Shown: in pieces, positions 1-10,604 of the stretch
Layout of the letters: every line of letters begins with the position of its first letter
Numbering within the stretch: position 1 is the first letter of the stretch
Source: Streptomyces sp. P3
GTDB taxonomy: Bacteria > Actinomycetota > Actinomycetes > Streptomycetales > Streptomycetaceae
NCBI GenBank assembly: GCA_016893485.2
Contig: JAFEKX020000001.1
Location: 744,001 to 808,000 of the forward strand
Length of the DNA stretch: 64,000 nucleotides
Direction: 5' to 3'
Program-made: the position numbers and the translations under genes
The notes under the pieces: model-generated
What the model was told of the DNA's origin: nothing
The model's database searches: none
The model's input: the letters and a program-made list of their open reading frames with translations, nothing else

Positions 1-821
1 GGCGAGATCATGTTGAAGGCGTGGTAGACGCCGAGGAAGCCGGACTGGGAGCCGCCGGTGCCGGTGCGCCATTCACGCGGGACGCCGCCGATGACGTAAC
101 ACCCTTGTCCCTTGAACCAGTTGACGACGTCGAGGCAGGCATCCGGGGTGAAGGGATGGTTGGGGTCGGCGAAGCCGAAGCCCCAGATGCAGACGACCGG
201 CTTGCCGTTCTGCTTCGCGTACGTCGAACTCGCCGTGTGCGCGGACATCTTGTTGGTCCAGTCCGTCTTGATCTCGGACTGCATGTTCGTCCAGTTGGAG
301 ACGTCGTACATGATGTAGAACTTCCGGCCGTACGACTCGGCGGCGGAGCGCACCTTGGTCGCCATGGCGTCGCGGGTGGGGCCCTCGCCGCCGGTGGGGT
401 TGAAGCGTTGGAGCGCGGCGGTGTCGATGTTGTTCTGCTGCATCCACAGGAAGTGGGTGTTGACCGTCTGCTGGTCGTACGAGGAGAACAGGGTGGCGGG
501 CTGACCGTTGCCGAGGGCGGCGTACGACGTCTGGTACGTGTTGGTGTAGTCGCGCATGTCGGGCCAGCACTTGATGCCGGTGTTGGTCGGGGACGGCGGC
601 TGGCCCCAGTTCTGGGTCCAGTGCCACCAGCCGTTGATGGGCGCGCCGTCGCCGATGCAGGCGAACCAGCCCTGGTAGCCGACGGTGATCTTGCCGACGA
701 CGTCGCCCGGCCCGCTGGCCGCCGACGCGGTGGGGGCGAGCACGGTCTCGGTGGCTCCCGCCGCTCCCACCGCGGTGGCCGCGACCGCGGCCCTCAGGAA
801 GACTCTGCGTGTGACACCCAT
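1..821 (-). CDS. Secreted GH71/99-like glycoside hydrolase, 3' end outside the window
   Basis: Exported carbohydrate-active enzyme resembling Streptomyces proteins annotated as glycoside hydrolase family 71/99-like (formerly xylosidase/arabinosidase). The ATG has a strong upstream AAAGGAG. The N-terminus carries a twin-arginine signal (TRRVFLRAAVAATAVGAAGA), followed by a mature part opening with VGKITVGYQGWFACIGDG and WWHWTQNWGQPPSPTN, typical of this group, then FLWMQQNNIDTAALQRFNP. About 273 residues are visible and no C-terminal domain can be judged. It is the downstream member of a same-strand trio with two GH87-type genes, suggesting a shared alpha-glucan or fungal-wall substrate; that is inference, since activity in this family is poorly defined. 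No indel is needed. Confidence 0.8.
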   Translation of the reverse strand, partial: MGVTRRVFLRAAVAATAVGAAGATETVLAPTASAASGPGDVVGKITVGYQGWFACIGDGAPINGWWHWTQNWGQPPSPTNTGIKCWPDMRDYTNTYQTSYAALGNGQPATLFSSYDQQTVNTHFLWMQQNNIDTAALQRFNPTGGEGPTRDAMATKVRSAAESYGRKFYIMYDVSNWTNMQSEIKTDWTNKMSAHTASSTYAKQNGKPVVCIWGFGFADPNHPFTPDACLDVVNWFKGQGCYVIGGVPREWRTGTGGSQSGFLGVYHAFNMIS

Positions 822-840
822 CTCGACTCCTTTCGGTGGC

Positions 841-876
841 CGGTGCCGCCGGGCGCGGGTACGCCCGGCGGCACCG
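841..876 (-). terminator. Hairpin between the GH87-type and GH71/99-like genes
   Basis: A perfect 15-bp stem (arms 841-855 and 862-876) with a 6-nt loop lies between the stop of the upstream glucanase and the start of the GH71/99-like gene. No U-tract is needed in Streptomyces terminators. It could partly uncouple the two genes or protect the upstream transcript. Confidence 0.6.
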
Positions 877-886
877 TCAGGTCAGG

Positions 887-3800
887 TCAGGTGTTCCAGA
901 CCTGGAACTCGGAGAGCTGACCGGCCGGCCAGCCGTTGTTCGCCGTGATGTTGACCCGGAGGTATCGCTGCGTGCTCGCGGTGAAGGTGAGGGTGACCGT
1001 GTTGTTGGTGGTGGGGTCGAAGGTGTACGTCGCCGACGACTTGAGGGTGCTGAAGGTGGAGCCGTCGGTGCTGCCCGACAGGGACAGCGTCTGGTTGCGG
1101 GCGCCCCAGGTGGCGGGGAGCTGGAGGACGACGCGGCTCGCGCTCTGTGCGGAACCGAGGTCGACCTGCACCCACTGCGGGAAGGCGTTGTTGGCGCTCT
1201 CCCAGTAGGTGCCCTGGTTGCCGTCCGTCACGTTCGACGAGGCGTACACGTCGGCGTGGCTGGACTCGGTGGTGGCTGCGCCCGCGGCGAGGTTCCTGCT
1301 CACCGTTCCGGCGCCAACGCCCGTCAGCGCGACGGTGGTTGTGCCGTTCGACGCGTTGCTGGCGATGCTGAGATCACCGGCGCGGGTGCCGGACGCGGTG
1401 GGCCTGAAGGTGACGCTGACCGTGCAGGAGGCGTTCGCCGCGATCGACGAGCCGCAGGTGTTGGTCTGCCTGAAGTCGCCCGTGACGGTGATGCCGGAGA
1501 CGGTCGCGGCCGCGGTACCGGTGTTGGTCACCGTGACCGTCTTCGCGGCGCTGTCGGTGTTGAGCGCCTGGGTGGGATACGTCAGCGACGTCGGGTCGGC
1601 CGACAGGGTCGCCGGTGAGGAGCCGCCGCTGCTGGGGAACACCTCGAAGTCCGACAACTGGGCCGCGTTCCAGCCCGAGTTGGCGGTGATGTTGACCCGT
1701 ACGTATCGCGCCGTGGCGGCGTTGAAGGTGATGGTGACGGTGTTGTTGTTGGCGCTCGGGTCGAAGGTGTAGCCGGCCGAGGCCTTGATCGTGGAGAAGC
1801 TGGAGCCGTCCGTGGATCCCTGCACCGAAAGGGTCTCGGTACGGGCCGACCACGCCGTCGCCGGCGGGAGCTTGAGGACGACCTTGCCTACGCCGTAGTT
1901 CTGGCCGAGGTCGACCTGTGCCCACTGCGGGAACGAACCGAGGGTACCCTCCCAGTACGTCGAGGCGTCGGTGTCGGTGAGGTTCGAGGCGACGTAGGGG
2001 CTGCTGCCCGAACTCGCCGTCGCGGGGCGCCCTGCGGCGATGTTGGTGGTGCTGTCGATGCCGCTGCCGGTCAGGGAGACGGTGGTCGGGCTGTTGTTGG
2101 CGTTGCTGGTGACGGTCAGGTTGCCCGCGCGTGCTCCGCCCGTGGTGGGCTTGAAGCCGACGGTCACCGTGCAGCTGGCGCCGACCGCGAGGGTGGAGCA
2201 GTTGTTGGTCTGGCTGAAGTCACCGGTGGCCGCGACGGCCGAGACGGTCGCCGAGGCGGTGCCCGAGTTGGTCACCTTCACCGTCTGCGTGGTCGCCGAG
2301 GAGCCGACCACCGTGGCGGGGAAGGACAGGCTCGCCGGGTCGGTGTTCAGCACCGGGCCCGGCGCGGTGCCGGTTCCGGAGAGGCTGACCGTGCTGGTGG
2401 TCCCGCCCGCGTTGACGGTCAGGGATCCGTTACGACTGCCCGTCGCCGTCGGTGTGAACTTCACGCTGACGGTGCATGAGCCGTTCGCCGCGATCGACGA
2501 GCCGCACGTGTTGGTCTGCGCGTAGTCGCCGCTGGCGGAGATCGACGAGACGGCCGCGGCGGTGTTGGTCGGGTTGGAGACCGTCACCGTCTGCGCCGCG
2601 CTGGTCGAACCGGTCGCCACCGAACCGAAGTTGAGCGCGCCCGGGGTGGCCGTCACGCCCTCCGACGGGTACGGCGGGAAGACCGGGGCGGGCCAGCCGC
2701 CGCAGTACGGTGTGCCGCTGATGCCGGAGTTGCCGCCGCCGTCGGTGACGACGAAGTTGCCGCCCGAGCAGTTGTACACCGGGGACGAGTAACCGACGCC
2801 GGTGGCCGTGACGTTGGTGAACTTGGCGGCGCCGCCGGTCTGTTCCTGGAGGGCGAAGGTGCCGGTGCCCGCGATGGTCACGTTGTTGAGGTTGACCCCG
2901 CTGATGGTGCCTTCGACCCACTGGACCGCTTCGTAGGGGCTCTGCTGGATCAGCGCGTTGGTCACGTTGATGGGGCCGGTGATCGCGCCCTGGCTGCCGT
3001 CGAACCACAACGCCCCTACGCCGAACTGCCAGTTCGGGTCGAGGCTGCCGTCACGGATCAGGGTGTTGTCGGAGATGGTGGTGGTGCCGACCGGCGTCGA
3101 GGTGAAGCGCTGGCCGACGTGGATGCCGCCGCCCTGGGCGAGGCCGGTGTCGACCACGCGGTTGCCGCTGACGGTGTTGTCGTGGCCGCCGTAGATCGCG
3201 ATGCCGTTGGCGAGGATCTGCAGGGACACGGTGTTGTTGGAGATCGTGTCGTTGGCGTCGGCTCCGATGGCGGAGTCGGCCCAGGTGGCGATGCCGTCGT
3301 CGCCGGTGTTGCGGATGTCGCTGTTGGTCACCTTCGAATTGGTGACGCCGCCATGGAAGTTGATGCCGTCGGCGGTGGTGTCCCGGATGCGCATGCCGGT
3401 GAACGTCAGGCCGTCCATCGGCCCGTCCATCCAGGCGCCGACCTTCATGTGGTCGATCCACAGGTTCGAGACGGTCGAGGAGCTCATCGCGCCGCCGATG
3501 CCGTTGACCTGCGCGCTGTCGTCGCGTTCCTGCACGTTGCCGAAGATCGCGAAGTTCTGCAGGCGCACGTCGGTGCTCGCGTTGGGCGCGGAGTTGCCGT
3601 AGAAGCCCGGGGCGGTGCCGGTGACGGTCGAGTACCACATGCCGGCGCCGGCGATCGTGACGTTGTTGACGCTGATGTGGCCCGGGATGTTGAAGGTGCC
3701 CGGCGGGATCCACACGGTGCCGCCGGGGCCCGCCGAGCTGATCGCGGCGTTGAACGCGCTGGTCGCGTCGGCCACGCCGGTCGCGTCGGCGCCCTTGCTG

Positions 3801-4446
3801 GTGACCGACACCGCTCCCGAGGGTGCGGTGAGGGCGGCGCCGACCTGCTCGAAGTCGGCGAAGTCGATCGTGTACGAGGAGGCGTTGTCCCCGCGTCGAC
3901 CTGGAGCTTGAAGGTCGTGCCCGCCGGATAGGTGGTGGAGAACAGGCGGTGGGCCTCGTCGTAGAAGTGGTGCGGGTTGCTGCCCGGGGAGTTGGTGAAG
4001 GGGTAGCTGCCGTAGTACCAGCTGTAGGCGTTGGTCAGGGTGAAGTCGGGCTGCTTGGTGCCGTTGATGTACAGCGAGAGCGGGGCGGTGTACACCGAGC
4101 CGTTCGAGGTGTCGGGGATGCTGTACCGGAAGTTGATCGAGTTGGTCGCCACCGGAGTGGTGAACGTGACGTACTGGCCGGTGCCCTGGAGCGTCGTCGC
4201 CTTGCGGTACGACGCCTCGTCGGCGAGCTGGCCCTGGGCGTAACTCGGGCCGATGGCCGAGCCGTTGGTGGCGGAGTTCTCCGCCTGCACCTCGACGTAC
4301 GGAAGGCTCGCGCCGCTCCCGCCGGTGGCTTCGGTCGCCGCCGAGGCGGCTGTGACGGGCAGGGCGAGGACGCCGACGGCGGCCAGCATCGCGGTGCTGA
4401 CCGACCAGACGAGGGCGCGTCTCAGATCTCGGATGGAATGGAGCAC
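887..4446 (-). CDS. Secreted GH87-type alpha-1,3-glucanase with CBM and two discoidin domains (one indel)
   Basis: Predicted endo-alpha-1,3-glucanase of about 1,186 residues. GTG start with AAGGAG six bases upstream. Order: Sec signal (1-36), CBM6/35-like module (about 45-190), right-handed beta-helix catalytic domain (about 205-600), two choice-of-anchor-D/ASD-like Ig modules, an F5/8 type C domain, another Ig module and a C-terminal F5/8 type C domain ending in SEFQVWNT. In the helix, TADGINFHGG and NTGDDGIATW place Asp360, Asp383 and Asp384 (repaired numbering) at the +23/+24 spacing that I recall for the GH87 catalytic aspartates. A single base is missing in the C run at 3889-3892, between LQVDAG and DNASSYTIDF; repairing it gives one continuous frame. 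Function is by family and motif, not proven. Confidence 0.82.
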
Positions 4447-4580
4447 TTACCACTCCTTACATGGCGAAATGCCGGAACTGTTCCGCTGACACCGTCAGGG
4501 AGGGGGCGGGACAGGGGTTGGTGACGATGCACGGGGACCGTAATATCCCTGACATGATCACGCAATATCTGAACAGAGCT

Positions 4581-4609
4581 TTGCAACAAACAAAAATGCA
4601 TCCTGCAAG
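4581..4609 (-). promoter_or_regulatory. Candidate operator upstream of the first GH87-type gene
   Basis: An AT-rich island (about 4530-4610) in otherwise GC-rich DNA precedes the gene. It contains TTGCAA at 4581-4586 and CTGCAAG at 4603-4609, with the GCAA cores 22 bp apart (two helical turns). The same CTGCAAG heptamer occurs upstream of the second GH87-type gene. Streptomyces maltose and amylase promoters controlled by the LacI-family MalR/Reg1 carry CTTGCAG-type repeats, so control by such a repressor is plausible but inferred. Confidence 0.45.
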
Positions 4610-4631
4610 ATCCCGGGCGTCCGTACACGCG

Positions 4632-4666
4632 GCGGTGCCGCCGGACAAGCTGTCCGACGGCACCGC
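4632..4666 (-). terminator. Hairpin downstream of the second GH87-type gene
   Basis: Arms 4632-4647 and 4651-4666 pair at 15 of 16 positions around a 3-nt loop, just after the gene's stop codon and before the promoter region of the next gene on the same strand. Confidence 0.6.
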
Positions 4667-4684
4667 GGGGAGAGCGGGGTCGGG

Positions 4685-7600
4685 TCAGGCGGCCCAGACC
4701 TGGAACGCGGACAACTGCCCAGCGGGCCAGCCGGTGTTGGCGGTGACGGTGATGCGGTAGTAGCGCCGGGTGGTGGCGGGGAAGGTGAGCGTCACGGTGT
4801 TCTTGGTGCTCGGGTCGAAGGTGTAGGCGGCCGAGGACTTCAGGGTGGTGAAGGTGCTGCCGTCGGTGCTGCCGCCGAGGGTCAGCGTCTGGGTGCGGGC
4901 GCCCCAGGAGGCGGGCAGTTGCAGGACGACACGGGAGGCGCTCCGGGCCGAGCCGAGGTCGACCTGGACCCACTGCGGGAAGGCGTTGTTGGCGCTCTCC
5001 CAGTAGGAGCCCTGGTTGCTGTCCGTGACGTTCGACGACGGGTACACGTCGGTGTGGCTGGACTCGCTGGTGGGCCTACCGGCGGCGAGGTCGGTGTTCG
5101 CGGGCTCGGTGCCGGTGCCCGAAAGGGCCACCGTGGTGGGGCTGTTGGCCTGGTTGCCGGTCAGGGTGAGCGTGCTGGTGCGGGTGCCGGACGCGGCGGG
5201 TCGGAAGGTGACGGCGACCGTGCAACTCGCGCCGGGTGCGAGGGAGTTGCCACAGGTGTTGGTCTGCGCGAAGTCACCGCCGGTGGTGATTCCGGTGAAC
5301 GAGGCGCTGCCCGTACCGGAGTTGGTGACGGTGACGGTCTGCGCGGCGCTGGTCGTGTTCACCGCCTGGTCGGCGAAGGCGAGTGACCCGGGAGACGCGG
5401 TCAGGGTGGCGGTCGGTGAGCCACTACTCTTCGTGAACGCAAGGTAGTTGAGGTTCCAGCCGCCGGTGTCCTGGTCGAGGGTCAGGGTCTGCCGTCCTGC
5501 GGGCAGGGTGACATGGGTGGTCGCGGTGCCCCAGGTCTGCCAGTCGCCGGTGGCGGGCAGGTCGACGGGGCCGGTCAGGTTCGCACCGGAGGCGTCGGAC
5601 AGGTGGAGTGCGCCGGTCACCGCCACCGGGGCCGCGACACGCAGGTCGAGGGTGTACGTGCCGGCCGTGGCGACGTCCACCGTGTAGCGGAACCACTGGT
5701 CGGCGCCGGTCCAGCCGAGGTTGTAACCGCCGCCCGTGTCCGAGGCGTTGTCCAGGTCGACGCCGTCGGCGCGGTAGGAGGTGGCGTTGCCGTTGACGGA
5801 GGTGACGTCGTAGGCGACGCCCTGCCCTCCGGTGTCGTAGTTCTCCGCCTGGACCGTGCCGGGCACGGCGGCCGGGGTGCCGCCGTAGGGGCCCTCGGGA
5901 GCGGGCGGGGCCAGTGGTTGTCGCTCAACGTGGCGACGAATCCGGTGGAGTTGTTGACGAAGGCCGAGGTGCCGGGGTCAAGTCCCGTGACGGTGTTGCC
6001 GGTTATCGTCGCGGAACCGGTGGGTGCGGGGTAGAACGGCGGCGAGACGGCGATGCCGTTGCGCCCGGGACTGCTGACCGTGTTGTCCTGGAGCAGGGTG
6101 TTGGTCGAGGTGGAGAAGCCGATCCCGTCGTAGAGGGAGTCGGTGACGGTGTTGCCGGTGACCGTGACCTTGTCGACCGTCCCGGTGTTCTGGCCGTCGC
6201 CGCCGTTGCCGATGTGCAGGGCGGGTTGGCCCTGGCTGTAGGCGTTGCCGCCGGAGCGGACCACGGTGTTGCCGGTGACGGTCGCGGAGAGCAGGTCGCT
6301 GCCGTTGACGCCGAAGCGGCCGGCGCCGAGGCCGATATAACGGGCCGTGTCGCTGATGTAGTTGTTCTTCACCTGGTGGCCGCTGCCGCCGTAGATCCCG
6401 ATGCCCTTGCCGCCCCAGGGGGGCGATCGAGGTGTTGTTGCTGACGGTGATGTCGGTCATCGGGTTGTAGTGCGTCTGGGAACCGTCGCTGTTGGTGTTG
6501 TAGGCAACGGAGTTGATGGCGATCGCGTCGTCGCCGGTGCCGCGGACGAAGTTGTTCGTGACCGTCAGATTGTTGCCGGTGTCCGCGTTCAGCGAGACGT
6601 TGTTGACGTTGATCCCGTCGGCCCAGATCGAGGTCAGCCTGCTGTTCTCGACCGTGCCGCCGGTGCCGGAGGCCCAGAAGCCCGACATGGTGTGCTGGGT
6701 CCAGATGCCGTCGGCCAGCCAGTTCGTGCCGGTGGTGTCCATGGCGCCGCCGTCCCCGCCGACGGTGCTGCGGCTGACGGCGTTGGCGTCGATGTGGAAG
6801 TCACGCACCGTGCAGGACGTCAGGTCGAACAGGGCTGCCAGCGGGGTGGTGTTGGGGACCGGGACGTCACGGTAGACCGTGCTGTACCACAGGCCCGCGC
6901 CCGCGATGGTGATCCCCTGCGCGGTCAGTCCCGCGGTGCCCTTCACATAGAAGGTGCCCTGCGGGATCCACAGGGTCTTGCCCTGCTGCTGGGCCTGGTC
7001 GATGCACGTCTGGATGGCGGCCCTGCTGTCCACGGCCCGGCTGTCGGCCGCGCCGTTGGTCGGGGTGTCGTCGGACACCGCGCCGCAGCTCGTGATCGAG
7101 ATCGAGTCGGCGGGCTGGGGCCGCGGCGCGGGCGGGTTCTCCACGTCGACGGAGTCCACGTCGTAGGAGGCCGCGCTGTTGCCGGAGTCCTGCTGCAGCG
7201 CGAACGTGGCACCCGCCGGGATCGGGGACCCGGTGACGAAGGTGTGCGACTCGTCCCAGAAGACCCTCGGGTCGCCGTCGGCGGGGTTCTGGTTGTCGCT
7301 GGTGTTGTAGTTGTCGTTGCCCTCATACACCCAGCTCTGCCGGGAGTTGAGGTTCAGGGCCTGCCGGAACACGCCGTTGACGTACAGGTTCAGCGTCGCG
7401 GTGGTGCCGCCGCCGGATGCCGAATCGGGGATGCCGGCGCGGACGTTGAGGAAGGAGATCGGCTGCCCGGTCGTGTTCGTCCACCGCACCGACTGGCCCG
7501 TGCCGCCCAGGTGGACATAGGAATGACCCGAGGCCTCCAGGGCGGCGCTGGAGTACTGCGTCGTCGGCGCCGAGGTCAGCGAGCGAACGGCCGCGCCGCC

Positions 7601-7786
7601 ACCGGGAGTTCCTCCCTCGGCCTCGTAGACCGAGAACGGTGTCGTCGCGCCCACCGCCGCGCTCGCCGCCGTTCTGGCGGGCGGCGACTTGTGTATGGCG
7701 GCGGCCGGTAAGGCGGACACGCACAGCGCGCCGACCGCCGCGACGACGGTCACCGCCAGTTGCCGGGGTCTGCGGATCGTCAGCAT
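4685..7786 (-). CDS. Second secreted GH87-type beta-helix glucanase with CBM6 and discoidin domain (two indels)
   Basis: Paralogue-like partner of the neighbouring glucanase, about 1,033 residues. ATG with GAAGGAG upstream. Signal peptide 1-34, CBM-like module (about 45-195), right-handed beta-helix (about 220-640), a CBM6 (from VPGTVQAENYD), one choice-of-anchor-D Ig module and a C-terminal F5/8 type C domain ending SAFQVWAA. In the helix, WADGINVNN and GTGDDAIAINS give Asp390, Asp419 and Asp420: the pattern of the sister gene with six extra residues between the motifs. Two indels break the frame: an extra base in the G run at 6418-6423 (before WGGKGIGIYGG) and a missing base at 5908-5911 (within WPPPAPEGP). 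The C-terminal discoidin domain closely resembles the other enzyme's, indicating recent duplication or domain exchange. Confidence 0.78.
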
Positions 7787-7882
7787 GGGGGCTCCTTCAC
7801 GGAGTGGGGGGAGACCGGCGCCCCGACCGTACAGAGACCCCATCCACACCGCTAGATTCCGACGAAGTAAAGAATGAATTAC

Positions 7883-7905
7883 GCAAGCAGCTGCAAGTTT
7901 CTTGC
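7883..7905 (-). promoter_or_regulatory. GCAAG/CTTGC operator upstream of the second GH87-type gene
   Basis: Within an AT-richer stretch of the 307-bp space between this gene and the divergent kinase: GCAAG at 7883, CTGCAAG at 7891-7897 (10 bp, one turn, later) and CTTGC at 7901-7905. GCAAG-TTT-CTTGC forms a perfect inverted repeat and GCAGCTGC (7887-7894) another. The arrangement resembles MalR/Reg1-type sites of Streptomyces alpha-glucan genes. The rest of the intergenic space shows no other gene. Confidence 0.5.
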
Positions 7906-8093
7906 GGAGAGTACGTAAATAATCGATGGAACGTGACTCGGTGTCCCGACGTCCTGCCGGTGCGTCGCGATTTCGGATCGTGGTCGGTCGCGGCCCGCCC
8001 GGCAGTAGGCTGAGGCGGCTGCGCCACCCCACCAACACCCGTTGTTTCAAGGGGAGATGGCCCGCAGCGGTCGAGTCGTCTCCCTGCGTGAGG

Positions 8094-9274
8094 ATGAAAC
8101 AACAGGTGCTGATAGCGGGCCGGTACCGGCTGAACAACACCATCGGACGCGGTGCGATGGGCGAGGTCTGGCAGGCGTACGACGAACTGGTCGGCAGGCC
8201 GGTCGCCGTCAAGCTCCTGCACGCGCAGAACTCCGAGCCCACCGCCGCCGCCCGCTTCCGCCTGGAGGCCCAGACCGCGGGCCTGCTCAGCCACCCCCAT
8301 GTGGTCGGCGTCCTCGACTTCGGGGAGCAGGAGGGACGGTTGTTCCTGGTGATGGAACTGGTCGACGGCGACAGCCTCGCCCGCGTCCTCGCGCAGACCG
8401 GCCCCCTCCCGGCCGAGGACGTGGCCCGGATCGCCGCCCAGTCGGCCGCCGGGCTCGGCGCCGCGCACGAACAGGGCATCGTGCACCGGGACATCAAGCC
8501 CGGCAACCTGCTCCTCGACGCCGACGGGTCCCTGAAGATAGGTGACTTCGGCATCGCGCACTTCATGAACGACCCGAGTGGCGCGCTCACCGCGACCGGC
8601 CAGATCGTCGGAACCAGCCTCTACATCGCCCCCGAACGCGCCCTCGGCCAGCCCGCCGGGCCACCGTCCGACGTCTACTCCCTCGGCTGTGTGCTCTACC
8701 AACTCCTCACCGGACAGCCGCCGTTCCGGGCCGGCAGCCCCATCGCCGTCCTCCACCACCACCTCGACACGGCACCGGTGCCACCCGCGAACTCGGCGTC
8801 GCCCTCCCGCCGGCCTTCGAGAACTATTTACTCGGACTCCTGGCGAAGAGACCCGAGGACCGCCCTACGGCGCACCAGGTGGCCGAGTGGTTCGCGGCGG
8901 GCAACTGGCGCGGACGCCCCGAGCCGCTCCCGGCGATCGCGCCACACCCTCGGCCGGAACCGCTCGCGGCCTCCTGGGACGCGCCGTCGGCACCCTCGCC
9001 GACCCCGGCTCCCGGCGCCGCGACCGTCTACGCCTTCCCGACCTCCACCGGCAGCACCCCGTCCCACCGCACAAGACGCCGACAGCCAACGGGAGTTCGC
9101 GGCGTCGCACGGAAGCGGTCGCGGGCGGTGGGCACGGTAGCCGCCGTGGTGGTCTTCCTGGCCGCGCTGCTCATCGGCATGGCGTGGTTCTCCCCCGCCC
9201 ACAGCTCGGCGGACACTCCGGCGGCAGATCCGTCCGGCACGGCGAGCACCTCACCGTCGGCGTCGCAGCCCTGA
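8094..9274 (+). CDS. Membrane-anchored Ser/Thr protein kinase, Pkn type (one indel)
   Basis: Hanks-type kinase, about 393 residues. Visible motifs: glycine loop IGRGAMGEVW, VAVKLL lysine, catalytic HRDIKPGNLLL, DFGIAHF, the activation segment ending GTSLYIAPERALG, and DVYSLGCVLYQLLTGQPPF. A proline-rich linker and one C-terminal membrane helix (VGTVAAVVVFLAALLIGMAW) leave only a short extracellular tail, so there are no PASTA domains. One base is missing in the C run at 8784-8786; repair joins the kinase domain to PRELGVALPPAFENYLLGLL. I chose the ATG just before the conserved LIAGRYRL; a GTG two codons earlier is possible and no good RBS decides. Target unknown. Confidence 0.85.
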
Positions 9275-9358
9275 TCGCGCCGCCGGTCGGCACGTTCGGC
9301 GACCGGCGGCGCGGTGCGGCACCAGGCCGCAGCGCGTCACACGCCGGTCGCGGCCGAC

Positions 9359-10402
9359 CTAACCCCCGCTCCGGCTACGCCGCCGTCCGCTCCCCTCCCG
9401 GCCGCGCTGCCCGAGCACATAGCCGGCCTGGAGGCGCGTCCTGGCGCCCAGCGCGTCCATCAGTTCGGCGATGCGCCGCTGGCAGGTGCGCAGGGAGATG
9501 TCCAGCCGTCGGGCGATCACCTTGTCCTCAAGGCCGTTGAGCAGCATGCGCAGGATGGACTCGTCGATGAGGGCCGACGTGGAGCGGGCGCTGTCGTGGT
9601 CGTAGCTGCCGTCGAAGGGCCGTGCCTCGTCCCACGCGCCGGTGAGGGTACGTCGTAGCGCCGCGACCACGGACTGCTCGCGTACGACGCTGAGTCCCGG
9701 GCCGTCCACGACGGGGACCACGGCGACCTCGGCGTCGACGATCAGCAGCCAGGCCGGGACGGAGACGGCGGTGCGCACCTGGCCTCCGTCGCCGAGCAGG
9801 GTCTCCACCCGCTCACGCACCCGTACGTCGAACCTGGCCGCCTCCGGGAGCAGCACCTTGAGGAGTTCGGAACGGGTGCCCGCGCAGCGCAGCCATCCGC
9901 CGCGGTCCAGGTCCGCCGGTTCTTCCCAGGGGTCCTGGGTGGAGAGGGAGAAGAGGATCTCCCGCTTCGCCTCGACCGTGATCGAGGTGAGGATTCCCCG
10001 GGCGGCCCGCGGGTCCTCCACGCGCTGCACATGCGGGTGTTGTGGCTCACCGGAGAAGTTCTCCCGGTACAGCGGCAGCAGGCTGTGCATCTGCTGCCGG
10101 AGCCGCTCCAGCTCGTGCTGCCGCTGGCGCAGCGCCTCGTCCTGCACGGCCAGGAGCTGGAGAGAGGCGGACAACGGGTTGACGGCGACGTAGGCGTAGG
10201 TGCAGCCGTGCACCAGATGCAGGAGTCGCAGCCGTACCAGATCGTCGATGGCCGCCGCCGCCTCCGCCTCGGAGATGCCGAGATCCCGTACGCACCGTTT
10301 GATGTCGATGTACTCACTTCGTAAGGCAAATGTGTATACGTCGTTGGTCGCTGTGCCCGCCTGCGGGACGTCCGGCAGATCCGTTATGTCGTCGAAGCTC
10401 AC
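9359..10402 (-). CDS. LuxR-type helix-turn-helix transcriptional regulator
   Basis: A 347-residue regulator. GTG start with GAGGGGGAGA eight bases upstream. The N-terminal part (ISEAEAAAAIDDLVRLRLL) looks like a TrmB/winged-helix segment with a following coiled-coil stretch (RQRQHELERLRQQM), a middle effector or phospholipase-D-like region is typical of this group, and the C-terminus (LLNGLEDKVIARRLDISLRTCQRRIAELMDALGARTRLQAGY) is a LuxR-type DNA-binding domain. It is divergent from the chorismatase gene across a 202-bp gap, so control of the aryl-acid unit is plausible. Ligand not evident. No indel. Confidence 0.75.
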   Translation of the reverse strand: MSFDDITDLPDVPQAGTATNDVYTFALRSEYIDIKRCVRDLGISEAEAAAAIDDLVRLRLLHLVHGCTYAYVAVNPLSASLQLLAVQDEALRQRQHELERLRQQMHSLLPLYRENFSGEPQHPHVQRVEDPRAARGILTSITVEAKREILFSLSTQDPWEEPADLDRGGWLRCAGTRSELLKVLLPEAARFDVRVRERVETLLGDGGQVRTAVSVPAWLLIVDAEVAVVPVVDGPGLSVVREQSVVAALRRTLTGAWDEARPFDGSYDHDSARSTSALIDESILRMLLNGLEDKVIARRLDISLRTCQRRIAELMDALGARTRLQAGYVLGQRGREGSGRRRSRSGG

Positions 10403-10604
10403 GGTTCGTCTCCCCCTCGTAATCGTGACAGACGCAAGTCTGTGGGTGCCTGGTCACGGTGTCACCCATGGATTCTTCAACAGGAACAGATCTTGCGCCC
10501 GACCCTCGCGCGCTTTGTTCACCGTCCCGCAACACCCGGGCAGCGCATGCCGGTTGACCGCGTCCATCACACACCGGACGGCAGCGGCAGAGACAAGGAG
10601 ATTC

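Noticed and set aside
5978..8590. Very long open frame extending upstream past the second GH87-type gene's ATG
   Set aside because: The upstream extension overlaps the divergent kinase gene and promoter and lacks any signal peptide; high GC produces such open frames by chance. The RBS-preceded ATG at 7786 was used.
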